A DNA stretch of 14,174 bases from Planctomycetota bacterium (GTDB taxonomy: Bacteria > Planctomycetota > Phycisphaerae > SM23-33 > FEN-1343), in the NCBI GenBank assembly GCA_013203365.1, contig JABMQG010000451.1, positions 1-14,174 of the forward strand. Direction: 5' to 3'. The notes beneath the pieces were generated by a model, which ran no database searches, was not told where the DNA came from, and worked only from the letters and a program-made list of their open reading frames with translations. The position numbers were made by a program, and so were the translations under genes. Within the stretch, counting starts at the first letter, position 1; each line of letters begins with the position of its first letter. This document shows positions 1-9,266 of this stretch, in pieces.

Positions 1-123
1 CTGCAGGCTGTGAGAACTCAAACAATATCCCGAAACAAAGGTCAGATCATACCGCGCCGCCAGCTCGAAAGCCATTGCATTCCAGCCGATCCGGCGCCAG
101 TGGGGTAACTTCAGCACCAGCAT
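1..123 (-). CDS. Possible 5' fragment of an unidentified gene running off the left edge
   Basis: From an ATG at 123 an open frame of 41 codons runs to the window edge, beginning MLVLKLPHWRRIGWNAMAFE and continuing LAARYDLTFVSGYC. The same frame is open upstream to a TGA near 190-192, so an earlier non-ATG start is possible. No convincing ribosome binding site precedes the ATG. The composition looks protein-like but matches no family I recognise. It would be the next gene in the same direction after dus. Confidence 0.3.
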   Translation of the reverse strand, partial: MLVLKLPHWRRIGWNAMAFELAARYDLTFVSGYCLSSHSLQ

Positions 124-278
124 GTCGTTAGCCGGGCCTGGGCGGACAAGAGAACCTGCGGGTGTTGCTACTGGCGCCAACAGGCATTCTCAAAAACGTC
201 AACTGCCTCATAGGGCAACGTCCCACTACCGCAAACGTGCCGGCACCGCCGCCGAAGAACAACTCTTCTAAAAACCGG
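124..278. other. Gap after dus without a clear gene or terminator
   Basis: About 155 nt between the dus stop and a possible next reading frame. I see no convincing hairpin followed by a T-run on the minus strand and no well-spaced promoter. A weak 5-bp repeat GAAGA/TCTTC near 253-267 is too short to call. It is the longest gap in the window, so the gene chain may break here. Confidence 0.4.
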
Positions 279-1286
279 CTACTTGTAATACGTGGCGATG
301 ATCTCGTCGAAGTGACTGGTCTCGTCGCACTTGGCGTTGATAAACGCCTGGCGAACGAGCTTGGGGCTCGGGTGGCACTTGGAGTAACGGATGCCGAACC
401 GGTACATCTTCTTAACCCCGCAGATCTCACCGAAGAGCTCGATGCACAACTGGCGATGTTCTTCGAGAATTGCCCGCTGCTGGGCGAGCGTAGGGCCGGT
501 TGCGATCTCACCAGCCAGCAGTTGGGCGAATTGCCCGAATATCCACGGATTGCCCAGAGCCCCGCGGGCGAAGCACACGCCGTCGACGCCGGTTTGCCGA
601 AGCATCTGTACACCGGCCTCGGCGGTCAGCAGATCACCGGAGCCGATGATCGTATTGTCAGCGAAGTGCCGTTTCACCTCGGAGAGAAAGCCCCAGTCGG
701 CCTGGCCGCAGTAGCGCTCCTCCACGGACCGGCTGTGAACGCAAATGGCGACGGCGCCAGCGTCGAACGCTGCCTCGGCGATCCGCCAGAAGGCGTCGCA
801 CGCCGTGTCGGTGTGGATGAAACTGCGGCGGAGCTTCAACGTCAAAGGCACATCCACGGCAGCGGCTACAGCGCGGAGCACGGCTATGGCCAGATGCGGG
901 TCGCGCATCATATGCCCACCCCGGCCCCGGCGGAGGGCCTTCCGCACGGGGCATGCGAAGTTCAGATCCACCACGTCACAGCCCATCGCCGTCAAATGCC
1001 GGGTCGCCGTGACCATCGTCTCGGCCCCGGCGCCCATAATCTGCCCGGCCAGCGGGTGGTCGCGCGGGTCCGTCTGGATCAGCTTTCGTCGGAGTTTTGC
1101 CGAAAGGTTGATGGACGTATCCAACGCCACTTCGGTCGTGCAGTACCCCGCCGAGAGCCCCCGGCAGATGAGCCGGTAGGTCAGGTCGCTGTATCCGGCC
1201 AAACCGGCCAGCACCGCCGGTGTTGGCAACTCGATCGGCCCAATCCGAAGCGGGATAAAATGCGATTGTGTGGTAGTTGCGGCCAT
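279..1286 (-). CDS. tRNA-dihydrouridine synthase (DusB/NifR3-like)
   Basis: FMN enzyme of 335 residues from the ATG at 1286 that reduces a uridine in tRNA to dihydrouridine with NADPH. The TIM barrel opens with PTPAVLAGLAGYSDLTYR. The catalytic Cys112 is in VVDLNFACPVRKALRRGRGG. Lys151 lies in LTLKLRRS and His184 in ICVHSRSVEERYCGQADW. The phosphate-binding end has GSGDLLTAEAGVQML and GVCFARGALGNPWIF. The C-terminal helical region holds GVKKMYRFGIRYSKC. A GTG at 1343 would overlap the hypE end and add 19 residues with no family counterpart, so the ATG is preferred although no clear ribosome binding site precedes it. The stop is TAG. The exact uridine position modified cannot be told. Confidence 0.9.
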   Translation of the reverse strand: MAATTTQSHFIPLRIGPIELPTPAVLAGLAGYSDLTYRLICRGLSAGYCTTEVALDTSINLSAKLRRKLIQTDPRDHPLAGQIMGAGAETMVTATRHLTAMGCDVVDLNFACPVRKALRRGRGGHMMRDPHLAIAVLRAVAAAVDVPLTLKLRRSFIHTDTACDAFWRIAEAAFDAGAVAICVHSRSVEERYCGQADWGFLSEVKRHFADNTIIGSGDLLTAEAGVQMLRQTGVDGVCFARGALGNPWIFGQFAQLLAGEIATGPTLAQQRAILEEHRQLCIELFGEICGVKKMYRFGIRYSKCHPSPKLVRQAFINAKCDETSHFDEIIATYYK

Positions 1287-1317
1287 AGCGCAGGAGTATA
1301 ACGGCCGATGGGCCCTC

Positions 1318-2307
1318 TCAGCAAATCCGCGGCAGTTCTTCACCGTAAGGCCTTTGGACGATTCGGCGCCCGCCGGCGCGGGTGATCAGTTCGACCAGGG
1401 GAGGGTCGGCCCTGACGAAGCGGCCGATCGCCGCAGCCGAGGCACCCAGCGGGTGTCGTCGGCAGGCCTGAAGGACGCGATCGGCGTCGCCGGCGGCCAC
1501 GACGACAACGCACTTGCCCTCGTTGGCGACGGTAAGCGGGTCCAGCCCGAGCATCTCCGCCGCATGCAGGGCAATCGGCTTGATGGGGATCGCCGATTCG
1601 ATCACTTCCAGGCTCAGGGCGGTATCGTCCACAAGGTCGGCCAGCACGCCCGCCAGGCCGCCGCGGGTGGGGTCGCGAAGAAACTTCACGTCGGCCCCTG
1701 AATCAAGCATCGCCGCGATCAGACCGTTCAGCGCCGCCACATCGCTCCGCAGGCTCGTTTCGAATGCCAGAGACTCCCTGGCCGACATCACGGCCAAGCC
1801 GTGCTCGGCGATCGTCCCGGTAATAAGCACCACGTCGCCTGGTGCGATCCGGTTGACCGCCAGTCTGACGTCGTCGCGCATTCGGCCGATGCCGGCGGTG
1901 GTTATCGTCAGCCCGTCTTCGCCACGGCGTTCCACGACCTTGGTGTCGCCTGTGGCGATAACTACGTTGGCCTCGCCCGCGGCGGCGGCGATGGAATCTA
2001 TCACTAAGTCCAATGTAGACATCGGCAGGCCTTCTTCGATGACCAACGCCAGCGACAGCGCGTTCGGCACAGCGCCCATGACGGCCAGGTCGTTTACCGT
2101 CCCGCAGACCGCCAGTCGGCCGATGTCGCCGCCGGGGAATACCAGCGGCTGGACGACATAGGCGTCGGTGGTCATGCAGACCCGCCGGCCGGCGAAGTCC
2201 ACCACCGCCCCGTCCGTCAGCGGAACAAGCAGGGGGTTGGCCAGCTTGGGCACAATGCGGTCTCGCACCAGTTGCCGGGTCAGTTCCCCGCCGCCGCCAT
2301 GGGCCAA
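1318..2307 (-). CDS. hypE: Hydrogenase maturation protein HypE (carbamoyl dehydratase)
   Basis: About 329 residues of the AIRS/PurM-like family. HypE receives a carbamoyl group from HypF on its C-terminal cysteine and dehydrates it with ATP to the thiocyanate that supplies CN to HypC-HypD. The C-terminus is the diagnostic ELPRIC, the last Cys being the acceptor. AIRS motifs include LAHGGGGELT at the N-terminus, VCMTTDAYVVQPLVFPGGDI, AVCGTVNDLAVMGA and DPTRGGLAGVL. The start is uncertain: a TTG at 2307 sits directly on the LAHGGGG motif with no ribosome binding site, while homologues have several residues before it. The frame is open upstream (TENRLL) but has no ATG or GTG before hypD. The stop is TGA, 31 nt before dus. 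Confidence 0.93.
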   Translation of the reverse strand: MAHGGGGELTRQLVRDRIVPKLANPLLVPLTDGAVVDFAGRRVCMTTDAYVVQPLVFPGGDIGRLAVCGTVNDLAVMGAVPNALSLALVIEEGLPMSTLDLVIDSIAAAAGEANVVIATGDTKVVERRGEDGLTITTAGIGRMRDDVRLAVNRIAPGDVVLITGTIAEHGLAVMSARESLAFETSLRSDVAALNGLIAAMLDSGADVKFLRDPTRGGLAGVLADLVDDTALSLEVIESAIPIKPIALHAAEMLGLDPLTVANEGKCVVVVAAGDADRVLQACRRHPLGASAAAIGRFVRADPPLVELITRAGGRRIVQRPYGEELPRIC

Positions 2308-2314
2308 AAGCAGG

Positions 2315-2344
2315 CGATTTTCGGTTTTTTGTGGTCGATTTTCG
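2315..2344. repeat. 9-nt direct repeat CGATTTTCG, two copies 21 bp apart
   Basis: Plus-strand copies at 2315-2323 and 2336-2344 lie in the AT-rich 52-nt leader between hypD and hypE. Each copy has palindromic ends (CGA...TCG), and start-to-start spacing of 21 bp puts them on the same DNA face. It might be a protein-binding site or an RNA element affecting hypE translation, or be chance. No function can be assigned. Confidence 0.35.
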
Positions 2345-2359
2345 ATTCTCGAATTCCCG

Positions 2360-3433
2360 TCAAGTGTGTCTTGCGTACTTGTAGTGTGCTGCGCATGAAC
2401 CTTCGCTGCTGACCATGCAAGGCCCTACCGGTCGGGTGGGAGTGCAGGCCTTTGCAAACAGTGGACAGTCGGCGGGGTCGGCCTTGCCTTGGATCACCTG
2501 CCCGCATTGGCAGCCTGCGGGCTCATAGTCGGGGCCGATTGTAACATCCAACCGCTCCGCGGCGTCGAACCGGCGATAGGGCGCACGAAGTATCGACCCG
2601 CTCTCGGGGATGGTGCCCATCGCCCGCCACGTAGCCGCTCCTGGCTCGAAAACCCGGTCCATGATCTCGCGGGCCTTTGGGTTGCCGTCTTCAGAGACCG
2701 CTATCGGGTAGACATTTTCCACCAGGGCTTGTCCCTCGGCCACTTGCCGAACCAGCCGGGCAATGCCTTCCAGCATTTGCATTGGTTCGAACCCTGCCAC
2801 GACACATGGTTTGTGATATTTCTCGGCGATGGGACGGTAGGCGCCGCAGCCCAAAACGACGCTCACGTGCCCCGGGCAAAGGAACCCGTCGATCGGCACC
2901 TCCCCGCTCGACAGCAAGGCGGTCATGGCTGGGACCACCAGCTTGTGGGCCGGCAGGACAAAAAAATTCTCCACGCCGGCGCGGTCGGCCGCCAAAATGG
3001 TAGCGGCCGTTGATGGCGTTGTCGTCTCGAACCCCACGGCCAGGAAAACGACCTGTCGATCGGCGTGCTCACGGGCGAATTGCAGGGCGTCCCGGGCGGA
3101 GTAGACTACCTTCACCTGTGCCCCGGCCCCGCGATGGTCAGCCAGCGACTCCGATCGGCCGGGGACGCGAACCATGTCGCCGTACGTGCAGATCGACACC
3201 CCTGGGCGAGTTGAAAGTTCGCAGGCCGCGTCTATGTAGCCTTGCGAAGTGACGCAAACCGGGCAACCCGGACCACTTATCAGGCGAACGGCCGCCGGCA
3301 GCAGCGACTTGATGCCGCTGCGAAAAAGCGATACCGTGTGGGTGCCGCAGACTTCCATCAGTCGGATAGGCGGGCGATCCCGCGTCGCCTGCTGTAGCTG
3401 TTCTACAATGTTCCGGATTTTCTGGCGGTCCAA
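2360..3433 (-). CDS. hypD: Hydrogenase maturation iron-sulfur protein HypD
   Basis: 357 residues; scaffold on which the Fe(CN)2CO unit of [NiFe]-hydrogenase is assembled together with HypC. Key elements: MEVCGTHT (Cys29), GPGCPVCVT (Cys57, Cys60), VGFETTTP, PGHVSVVLG and the C-terminal cysteine cluster for the [4Fe-4S] group (Cys308, Cys310, Cys323, Cys330, Cys339, Cys347) ending in CMVSSEGSCAAHYKY. Translation probably begins at a TTG at 3433 with GGAAAG just upstream; no ATG or GTG gives a better start, and the frame is open back to the hypC stop, so a slightly longer N-terminus is possible. The length is normal. It is flanked by hypC and hypE. Confidence 0.95.
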   Translation of the reverse strand: MDRQKIRNIVEQLQQATRDRPPIRLMEVCGTHTVSLFRSGIKSLLPAAVRLISGPGCPVCVTSQGYIDAACELSTRPGVSICTYGDMVRVPGRSESLADHRGAGAQVKVVYSARDALQFAREHADRQVVFLAVGFETTTPSTAATILAADRAGVENFFVLPAHKLVVPAMTALLSSGEVPIDGFLCPGHVSVVLGCGAYRPIAEKYHKPCVVAGFEPMQMLEGIARLVRQVAEGQALVENVYPIAVSEDGNPKAREIMDRVFEPGAATWRAMGTIPESGSILRAPYRRFDAAERLDVTIGPDYEPAGCQCGQVIQGKADPADCPLFAKACTPTRPVGPCMVSSEGSCAAHYKYARHT

Positions 3434-3505
3434 TTGATCTTTCCGAATGCTCGCGGCCTTGCCAGCCGGTAAGCCTTTTATAGCAAGCGTATCTTGTTCA
3501 GTGAA

Positions 3506-3784
3506 TCACTGTTCCGATTCGGCCTGCCCGTTGGCCGGGAGGAGGCCCCCGACGTCTTCGATCTGGTTGAGATACTCCCACGTCTCGAGGGCGGCGGCTT
3601 CGTCCAGCACGGTAATGGCGTACCCGGCGTGGACGAGCACCCAGTCGCCCACGTCCGCCTCCGAGGTAAGCGCCAGAGATACCTGCAATCGGCTGCCGTT
3701 AAAATCGACAAGCGCCACGCGCCCGATTGCTGCCTCGTCAAGGCCTTTGATCTCTACGATTCTTCCGGGTACGGCAAGGCACAT
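3506..3784 (-). CDS. hypC: Hydrogenase maturation chaperone HypC
   Basis: 92-residue HypC/HybG/HupF family protein. It starts MCLAVPGRIVEI, the family signature; Cys2 becomes N-terminal after Met removal and, with HypD, holds the Fe of the nascent Fe(CN)2CO group and delivers it to the hydrogenase large subunit. GDWVLVHAGYAITVLDE is the typical OB-fold end. The ATG follows GTGGAGAG. The C-terminal tail (LPANGQAESEQ) is a little longer than in the shortest homologues. hypD follows 72 nt later in the same frame, and hypE after that, the usual C-D-E order. Confidence 0.95.
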   Translation of the reverse strand: MCLAVPGRIVEIKGLDEAAIGRVALVDFNGSRLQVSLALTSEADVGDWVLVHAGYAITVLDEAAALETWEYLNQIEDVGGLLPANGQAESEQ

Positions 3785-3822
3785 CGGCTGTCTCTCCACT
3801 TTGCATCTTGGACTTCCGCGAC

Positions 3823-4911
3823 CTAGCTCAGCATCACCTGCCCGCCGGTTACTGGGATGGCTTGGCCGGTCTCGTACTGTTGCTCGATCACGTAGTATAT
3901 CGCCTTCATAACATCCACGGTGGTGCAGCCTCGCCCCATCGGCACTTTGGCCTCGTAGGCCCTTCGTACCTCCGCGACGCTGGCGGCGCCCGGGACTTTG
4001 CCGGCGCGGAGGTATTGCACGAACAGCCCGTCTTGCGGGTCGGACCATAACGGCCCGTCGAAAAAGTTGCCCGGGCAGATGGCATTGACCTTGATACCGT
4101 CGTCAATCAATTCCAACGCAAACGACTGCGTCAGTCCGAGGCCGCCGAACTTGCTGCCGGCGTAGGCGCCGTTGCATTTGGAGCCGGCCAGGCCCGACTT
4201 GGAGTTGATCTGGATGATGTCGCTGGTATAGGCGGGCCGGGCCGCGTGCTGGACGGCCAGGATCGCAGCGGCCTTCTGCACGCACAGGAAGTAGCCCTTG
4301 TAGTTGACGGCGGTGACGAAATCAAAGTCCCGCATCGGCTGCGTTTTGACGCTTTCGGCCTTGAGCACGCCGGCGTTGGAGATAAGCACATCCAGCCCGC
4401 CGTAGTTGCGCACCACGGCCTCCATGGCCCGTTCAACCGACGTAGCGTCGGTGACGTCCACGCAAAGTCCCATCACCCGGTCGGGGCCGGACTTAGCGGC
4501 AAGAGCCTTGGCTGCGGTGAGGACGCCAGGCTCGTTGATGTCAGCCAGTACGACCGCCGCCCCTTCGCCAACGAGGTCTCGGGCGATTTCCAACCCGAAG
4601 CCTTGCGCCGCCCCGGTCACAAAGACTACCTTCCCGGCGACACGCCCGCCGTCGCCTGTCGGGGCCCGCACGTGGAACGTCCCCAGGTCCGCAACCACCA
4701 CGGCTGACACCTTCGCCGCCTGCCGGTCCAGTGCCTGTTGCAGAAACTGCACTATCCGGTCCGCGGTGTCGGCGCCGTCGGGTAGCTTGACGGTAACATC
4801 CCCGGCAGAGCCGGCGGCGTCAAATCGCACCCACTTGAGCTGATCACCGGCGGCCAGAAGCGCCCTCAACGCCGGGCCGACGATATTAATTGTCTGGCGG
4901 TCTACCAACAT
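3823..4911 (-). CDS. SDR oxidoreductase, sorbitol-6-phosphate dehydrogenase-like, with N-terminal extension
   Basis: 362 residues. The SDR domain begins near residue 91: cofactor motif TGAAQGFG (99-106), Asp123 after the second strand (suggesting NAD preference), NAG (179-181), catalytic Ser237 in IIQINSKSG, and Tyr250/Lys254 in YAGSK. The stretches IIQINSKSG, KFGGLGLTQSFALEL, the MGRGCTTVDVM block and VTGGQVM closely follow E. coli SrlD (sorbitol-6-phosphate 2-dehydrogenase) as I recall it, so oxidation or reduction of a hexitol phosphate or similar sugar phosphate is likely. Residues 1-90 are an additional region absent from SrlD that I cannot name; it has KWVRFDAAG, KLPDGADTADRIVQFLQQAL and VVVADLGTFHV. 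The start at 4911 has only a weak GGTGAAAGA. The stop is TAG. hypC follows after 38 nt. Confidence 0.82.
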   Translation of the reverse strand: MLVDRQTINIVGPALRALLAAGDQLKWVRFDAAGSAGDVTVKLPDGADTADRIVQFLQQALDRQAAKVSAVVVADLGTFHVRAPTGDGGRVAGKVVFVTGAAQGFGLEIARDLVGEGAAVVLADINEPGVLTAAKALAAKSGPDRVMGLCVDVTDATSVERAMEAVVRNYGGLDVLISNAGVLKAESVKTQPMRDFDFVTAVNYKGYFLCVQKAAAILAVQHAARPAYTSDIIQINSKSGLAGSKCNGAYAGSKFGGLGLTQSFALELIDDGIKVNAICPGNFFDGPLWSDPQDGLFVQYLRAGKVPGAASVAEVRRAYEAKVPMGRGCTTVDVMKAIYYVIEQQYETGQAIPVTGGQVMLS

Positions 4912-4963
4912 TCTTTCACCGTAAGGGCTTGTTCGTTAGGGGCTCGTTAATGTCATTCGCACT

Positions 4964-6265
4964 TCATGCCTCATGCCGTAACCCTAAGCGATCATAATAC
5001 CTTTGAATGACTGCCGCGCCCAGTGCGGCAAAGGCGGCAATCCGCTGCTCGTCGCGCGCATAGGCGTTATTGACATTGCCATCGGTGTCCACAAAGCCGC
5101 ACTTGCCGTGTAGCGTGAGGAACTGATGGCCCGCGACCACGCAGGCGCCTTCCCAAAAGATATCGCGTATGTCTTCGTCGATGGGTTCTCCACCCAAGCA
5201 GGTCGGTTCGATAGGCAGAAGGTCGAGTGTGTTGTGTTCCGTGCCGGCGGTGACGACCAGACCCGCACGCCGCATCGCCCTGACGTACCTGCCTAGCACC
5301 TCAGGGCGGTTGCGGATTGGAATGAACTCGACACAGGCGACGCCTATGGCCTTGATTCTGTCGATGAGCTTCTCGATCGGCTGTTCGAACTGACAAATCG
5401 GGTCCGCCCCGTCGGCGAGCGTCGGGTAGCACGGAATGCCTCCCAACTGAAGTATCAGTCGACGGGCCTGGTCGAAATCGATAAACGACTCCTCAATGAA
5501 GGCTGCCTTGCCGGCCTTCATAAGGCGCGAACGGATCTCGCCCTGGATGGCGACGCAGTCATCCGGGTCGAGCTGATAGTCGGCATCGATAATCTCGCTT
5601 AGCCGGTCGGCCCGCTCATCGGGCGGGGTCTTCTTAAACAATATCTCCTGGAAGGCCTGGGCAAGGTGCCGCTCCTGAAGCACCACCGCCTCATGGGCGC
5701 AACCGTGCCGGCGAACCACCATTTCAACGATCGCCTTGGTGTCCAGGCTAGTGGCCAGGCCTCGCCGGGCGAAGACCTCGGCAAGTTTCGCCGTCATCTT
5801 TTTCATGCGCTCGGCATCGCCTTGGCGGATTATCGCCAGCAAACCCGTGGCCTGATCGCTAAGCGGTGCCAGTCGCGTAATGCCCTTGCCGCAGATGTAC
5901 ATCTTGCCCGGATTTCCGGGGTCATTGATCTTCATGCCGTCGCGGAGGGCATCTTGGTGCAGCGAGATTATCTCCGTGCCGAACACCGGGAAGATTCCTC
6001 GCCGGCGGGCATGGTCGGCGAAGAGGGCATAAACGCCGAAGTCGTAGTAGTTGCTGGCGCCAAGTACACTGACGCCTTGCTCATCGGCCAATTCGATGGC
6101 CTGTGCGACACTTTGAAAGGCCGAGAAATTGGGTGGAAGGTGAATGTGCAGGTTACAACCGGGCCGGTCAGCGGGTCCATGGCCCGATGCAGCCAGTTCC
6201 CACATTTGTCCGACGTCGCCCAGGTCCCGCAGTGCGGATAGGGCGTTTTTTAGGGAGTTTGACAT
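4964..6265 (-). CDS. PHP-superfamily putative metal-dependent hydrolase
   Basis: 433 residues, ATG preceded by TGAGG. After about 36 residues it has a PHP-like metal motif NLHIHLPP (His40, His42), then ELADEQGVSVLGASNYYDFG and GIFPVFGTEIISLH (Glu98, His103). Near the C-terminus there is VVTAGTEHNT (Glu343, His344) and a late VVAGHQF. This order fits a PHP/TIM-barrel metallohydrolase. The usual TDH-type second motif is replaced by SNYYDF, so one metal ligand appears changed. The middle (about 140-260) is helical and charged, and I do not recognise it as a named domain. Tight spacing to the SDR downstream (52 nt) suggests a shared sugar or sugar-phosphate pathway. The substrate is unknown; DNA polymerase PHP, histidinol phosphatase and YcdX-type roles are not supported beyond the fold. 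Confidence 0.65.
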   Translation of the reverse strand: MSNSLKNALSALRDLGDVGQMWELAASGHGPADRPGCNLHIHLPPNFSAFQSVAQAIELADEQGVSVLGASNYYDFGVYALFADHARRRGIFPVFGTEIISLHQDALRDGMKINDPGNPGKMYICGKGITRLAPLSDQATGLLAIIRQGDAERMKKMTAKLAEVFARRGLATSLDTKAIVEMVVRRHGCAHEAVVLQERHLAQAFQEILFKKTPPDERADRLSEIIDADYQLDPDDCVAIQGEIRSRLMKAGKAAFIEESFIDFDQARRLILQLGGIPCYPTLADGADPICQFEQPIEKLIDRIKAIGVACVEFIPIRNRPEVLGRYVRAMRRAGLVVTAGTEHNTLDLLPIEPTCLGGEPIDEDIRDIFWEGACVVAGHQFLTLHGKCGFVDTDGNVNNAYARDEQRIAAFAALGAAVIQRYYDRLGLRHEA

Positions 6266-6304
6266 TGTTGCCTCAGCAGTGACGATCCCCGGCCCGCCGG
6301 CCGT

Positions 6305-7729
6305 TCACTTCGTTTCGGCGGTAATCTTCAGCAGTTTTCGGGGCGGCAGGTGCAGGGCCATGCCGAGGGCGTCCTCGGCTGAGTCTTTCAACGCCTCGCT
6401 CATGGTCGGATGGGCGAAGATCGTCTCGGCCAACTCGACCGTCGAGGCTTTCTGCCCGAGCATTGCACCTGCAGCGGCGATCACCTCGGTGGCGTTGTGG
6501 CCCATCATGTGCACGCCGAGCAGGGTGTCGCTCTGACGATGGCGTATGGTCTTCACGAAGCCCTCCGTGTGGTTCGACGCCATCGCCTTGCCCAGGTGCG
6601 CCAGGGGAAACATGCCGACGGCGATGGGCAGGTGCTGCTCGTTGGCCTGTTTCTGGGTAAGGCCGACGCCGGCGATTTCAGGGAATGTGTAGACAGCCCA
6701 AGGCACGGGCGCGTCGAACGTGCGGGGGTGCCCGAGGGCATTCGACACTGCCACCAAGGCCTGGGCGCTGGCGGCGTGGGCCAGCAGGCATCGCCCATTG
6801 GCGTCGCCGACGCAGTATAGGCCGCTGACCTTCGTTTCCATCTGGTCGTTTACGCGAACGAAACCCTTATCAGTCGTCAACCCCATGGTCTGCAGACCGA
6901 GCCCGTCGGTCGCGGGATGCCGGCCGGCAGCTACGAGCACCTTGTCGGCGACGACGCTTTCGCCGTTGCTCAGCGTGGCACGAACTTCTTCGCCCGTGAC
7001 GGTGAGGTCTTGCACTTTCGTATCAGTGAAGCAGCGTATTTTCCGCATGGTGAAGATCGCCTTCAGGGCCGAACCCAGCTCGGCGTCCATCTCAGGCAGC
7101 AGTGTGGGGAGCATTTCTACGACGGTAACCTCCACGCCCAACGGCTGCATCATGCAGGCGAATTCGCACCCAATAACACCCCCGCCGACGATCAGCAACC
7201 GGCTGGGAAGTGCCGGCCAGTGAAGAGCCTCGTCGGAGGTGCAGACTCGCTGCGGATCGCTCGGCCAGCCCGGGATTTCAGCCGGCACCGAGCCGACGGC
7301 GATGATCGTCTTGTCGGCGGTGAGTTGATCGGCCTTACCGGCCTGGTCGGTGACGACGATTCCGCCGGTGCTTTCCAGTTTGGCGGCGCCCTTGAAAACA
7401 ACCACCCCCCTGGCAGCGAACAGGCCCTTGATGCCGCCGCGGAGCGAAGCTATCACCTTGTCCTTGCGTTTCTGGACTTCGGCCCAGTCGAAAGACGCCT
7501 CCGCGCCGATGCGAATTCCCCAGTCGCCGGCGTGACCGATCGTATGCATTAACTCAGCCGTCGCCAGCAGGGCCTTGGAGGGAATGCATCCGTTGTTCAG
7601 GCACGCGCCACCAAGGTGGCCCTTTTCCACCATAGCAACCTTAGCGCCCATCTGGGCGGCCTTGAGCGCGGCAATATACCCCCCAGGACCGGCACCTATG
7701 ATGGCAACGTTGTAATGCTGTTTGAACAT
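6305..7729 (-). CDS. lpd: Dihydrolipoyl dehydrogenase (E3)
   Basis: FAD-dependent disulfide oxidoreductase, 474 residues, that reoxidises lipoamide of 2-oxoacid dehydrogenase complexes or the glycine cleavage system using NAD+. The FAD-binding motif is GAGPGG (12-17). The redox-active pair is Cys43/Cys48 in GGACLNNGCIPSKALL. The NAD-binding motif is LLIVGGGVIGCEFA. A second FAD contact is GLYCVGDANGRCLLAHAAS. The C-terminal dimer domain has the catalytic His440/Glu445 in HPTMSEA. The ATG at 7729 has AAAGGAT at ideal spacing; the frame extends 12 codons further up without support. No E1 or E2 gene is adjacent. The 43-nt gap from atpD suggests co-transcription with the atp operon, taking the position where atpC is usually found. 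Mercuric or glutathione reductase is excluded by the CLNNGC motif and the lack of extra domains. Confidence 0.94.
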   Translation of the reverse strand: MFKQHYNVAIIGAGPGGYIAALKAAQMGAKVAMVEKGHLGGACLNNGCIPSKALLATAELMHTIGHAGDWGIRIGAEASFDWAEVQKRKDKVIASLRGGIKGLFAARGVVVFKGAAKLESTGGIVVTDQAGKADQLTADKTIIAVGSVPAEIPGWPSDPQRVCTSDEALHWPALPSRLLIVGGGVIGCEFACMMQPLGVEVTVVEMLPTLLPEMDAELGSALKAIFTMRKIRCFTDTKVQDLTVTGEEVRATLSNGESVVADKVLVAAGRHPATDGLGLQTMGLTTDKGFVRVNDQMETKVSGLYCVGDANGRCLLAHAASAQALVAVSNALGHPRTFDAPVPWAVYTFPEIAGVGLTQKQANEQHLPIAVGMFPLAHLGKAMASNHTEGFVKTIRHRQSDTLLGVHMMGHNATEVIAAAGAMLGQKASTVELAETIFAHPTMSEALKDSAEDALGMALHLPPRKLLKITAETK

Positions 7730-7772
7730 CGGGATCCTTTCACACCGACAAAACAACAATCGCACAATCGCC

Positions 7773-9245
<1,473 letters not shown>

Positions 9246-9266
9246 TTACTCGATATTCCATATTCC

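Noticed and set aside
162..1301. Long plus-strand open frame of 379 codons
   Set aside because: It is antisense to dus, has no recognisable domain, and GC-rich codon bias in the real minus-strand gene explains the lack of stops.
2280..2507. Minus-strand frame of 75 codons across the hypD-hypE junction
   Set aside because: It runs in a different frame from both hyp genes, overlaps their certain coding parts, and has no domain.
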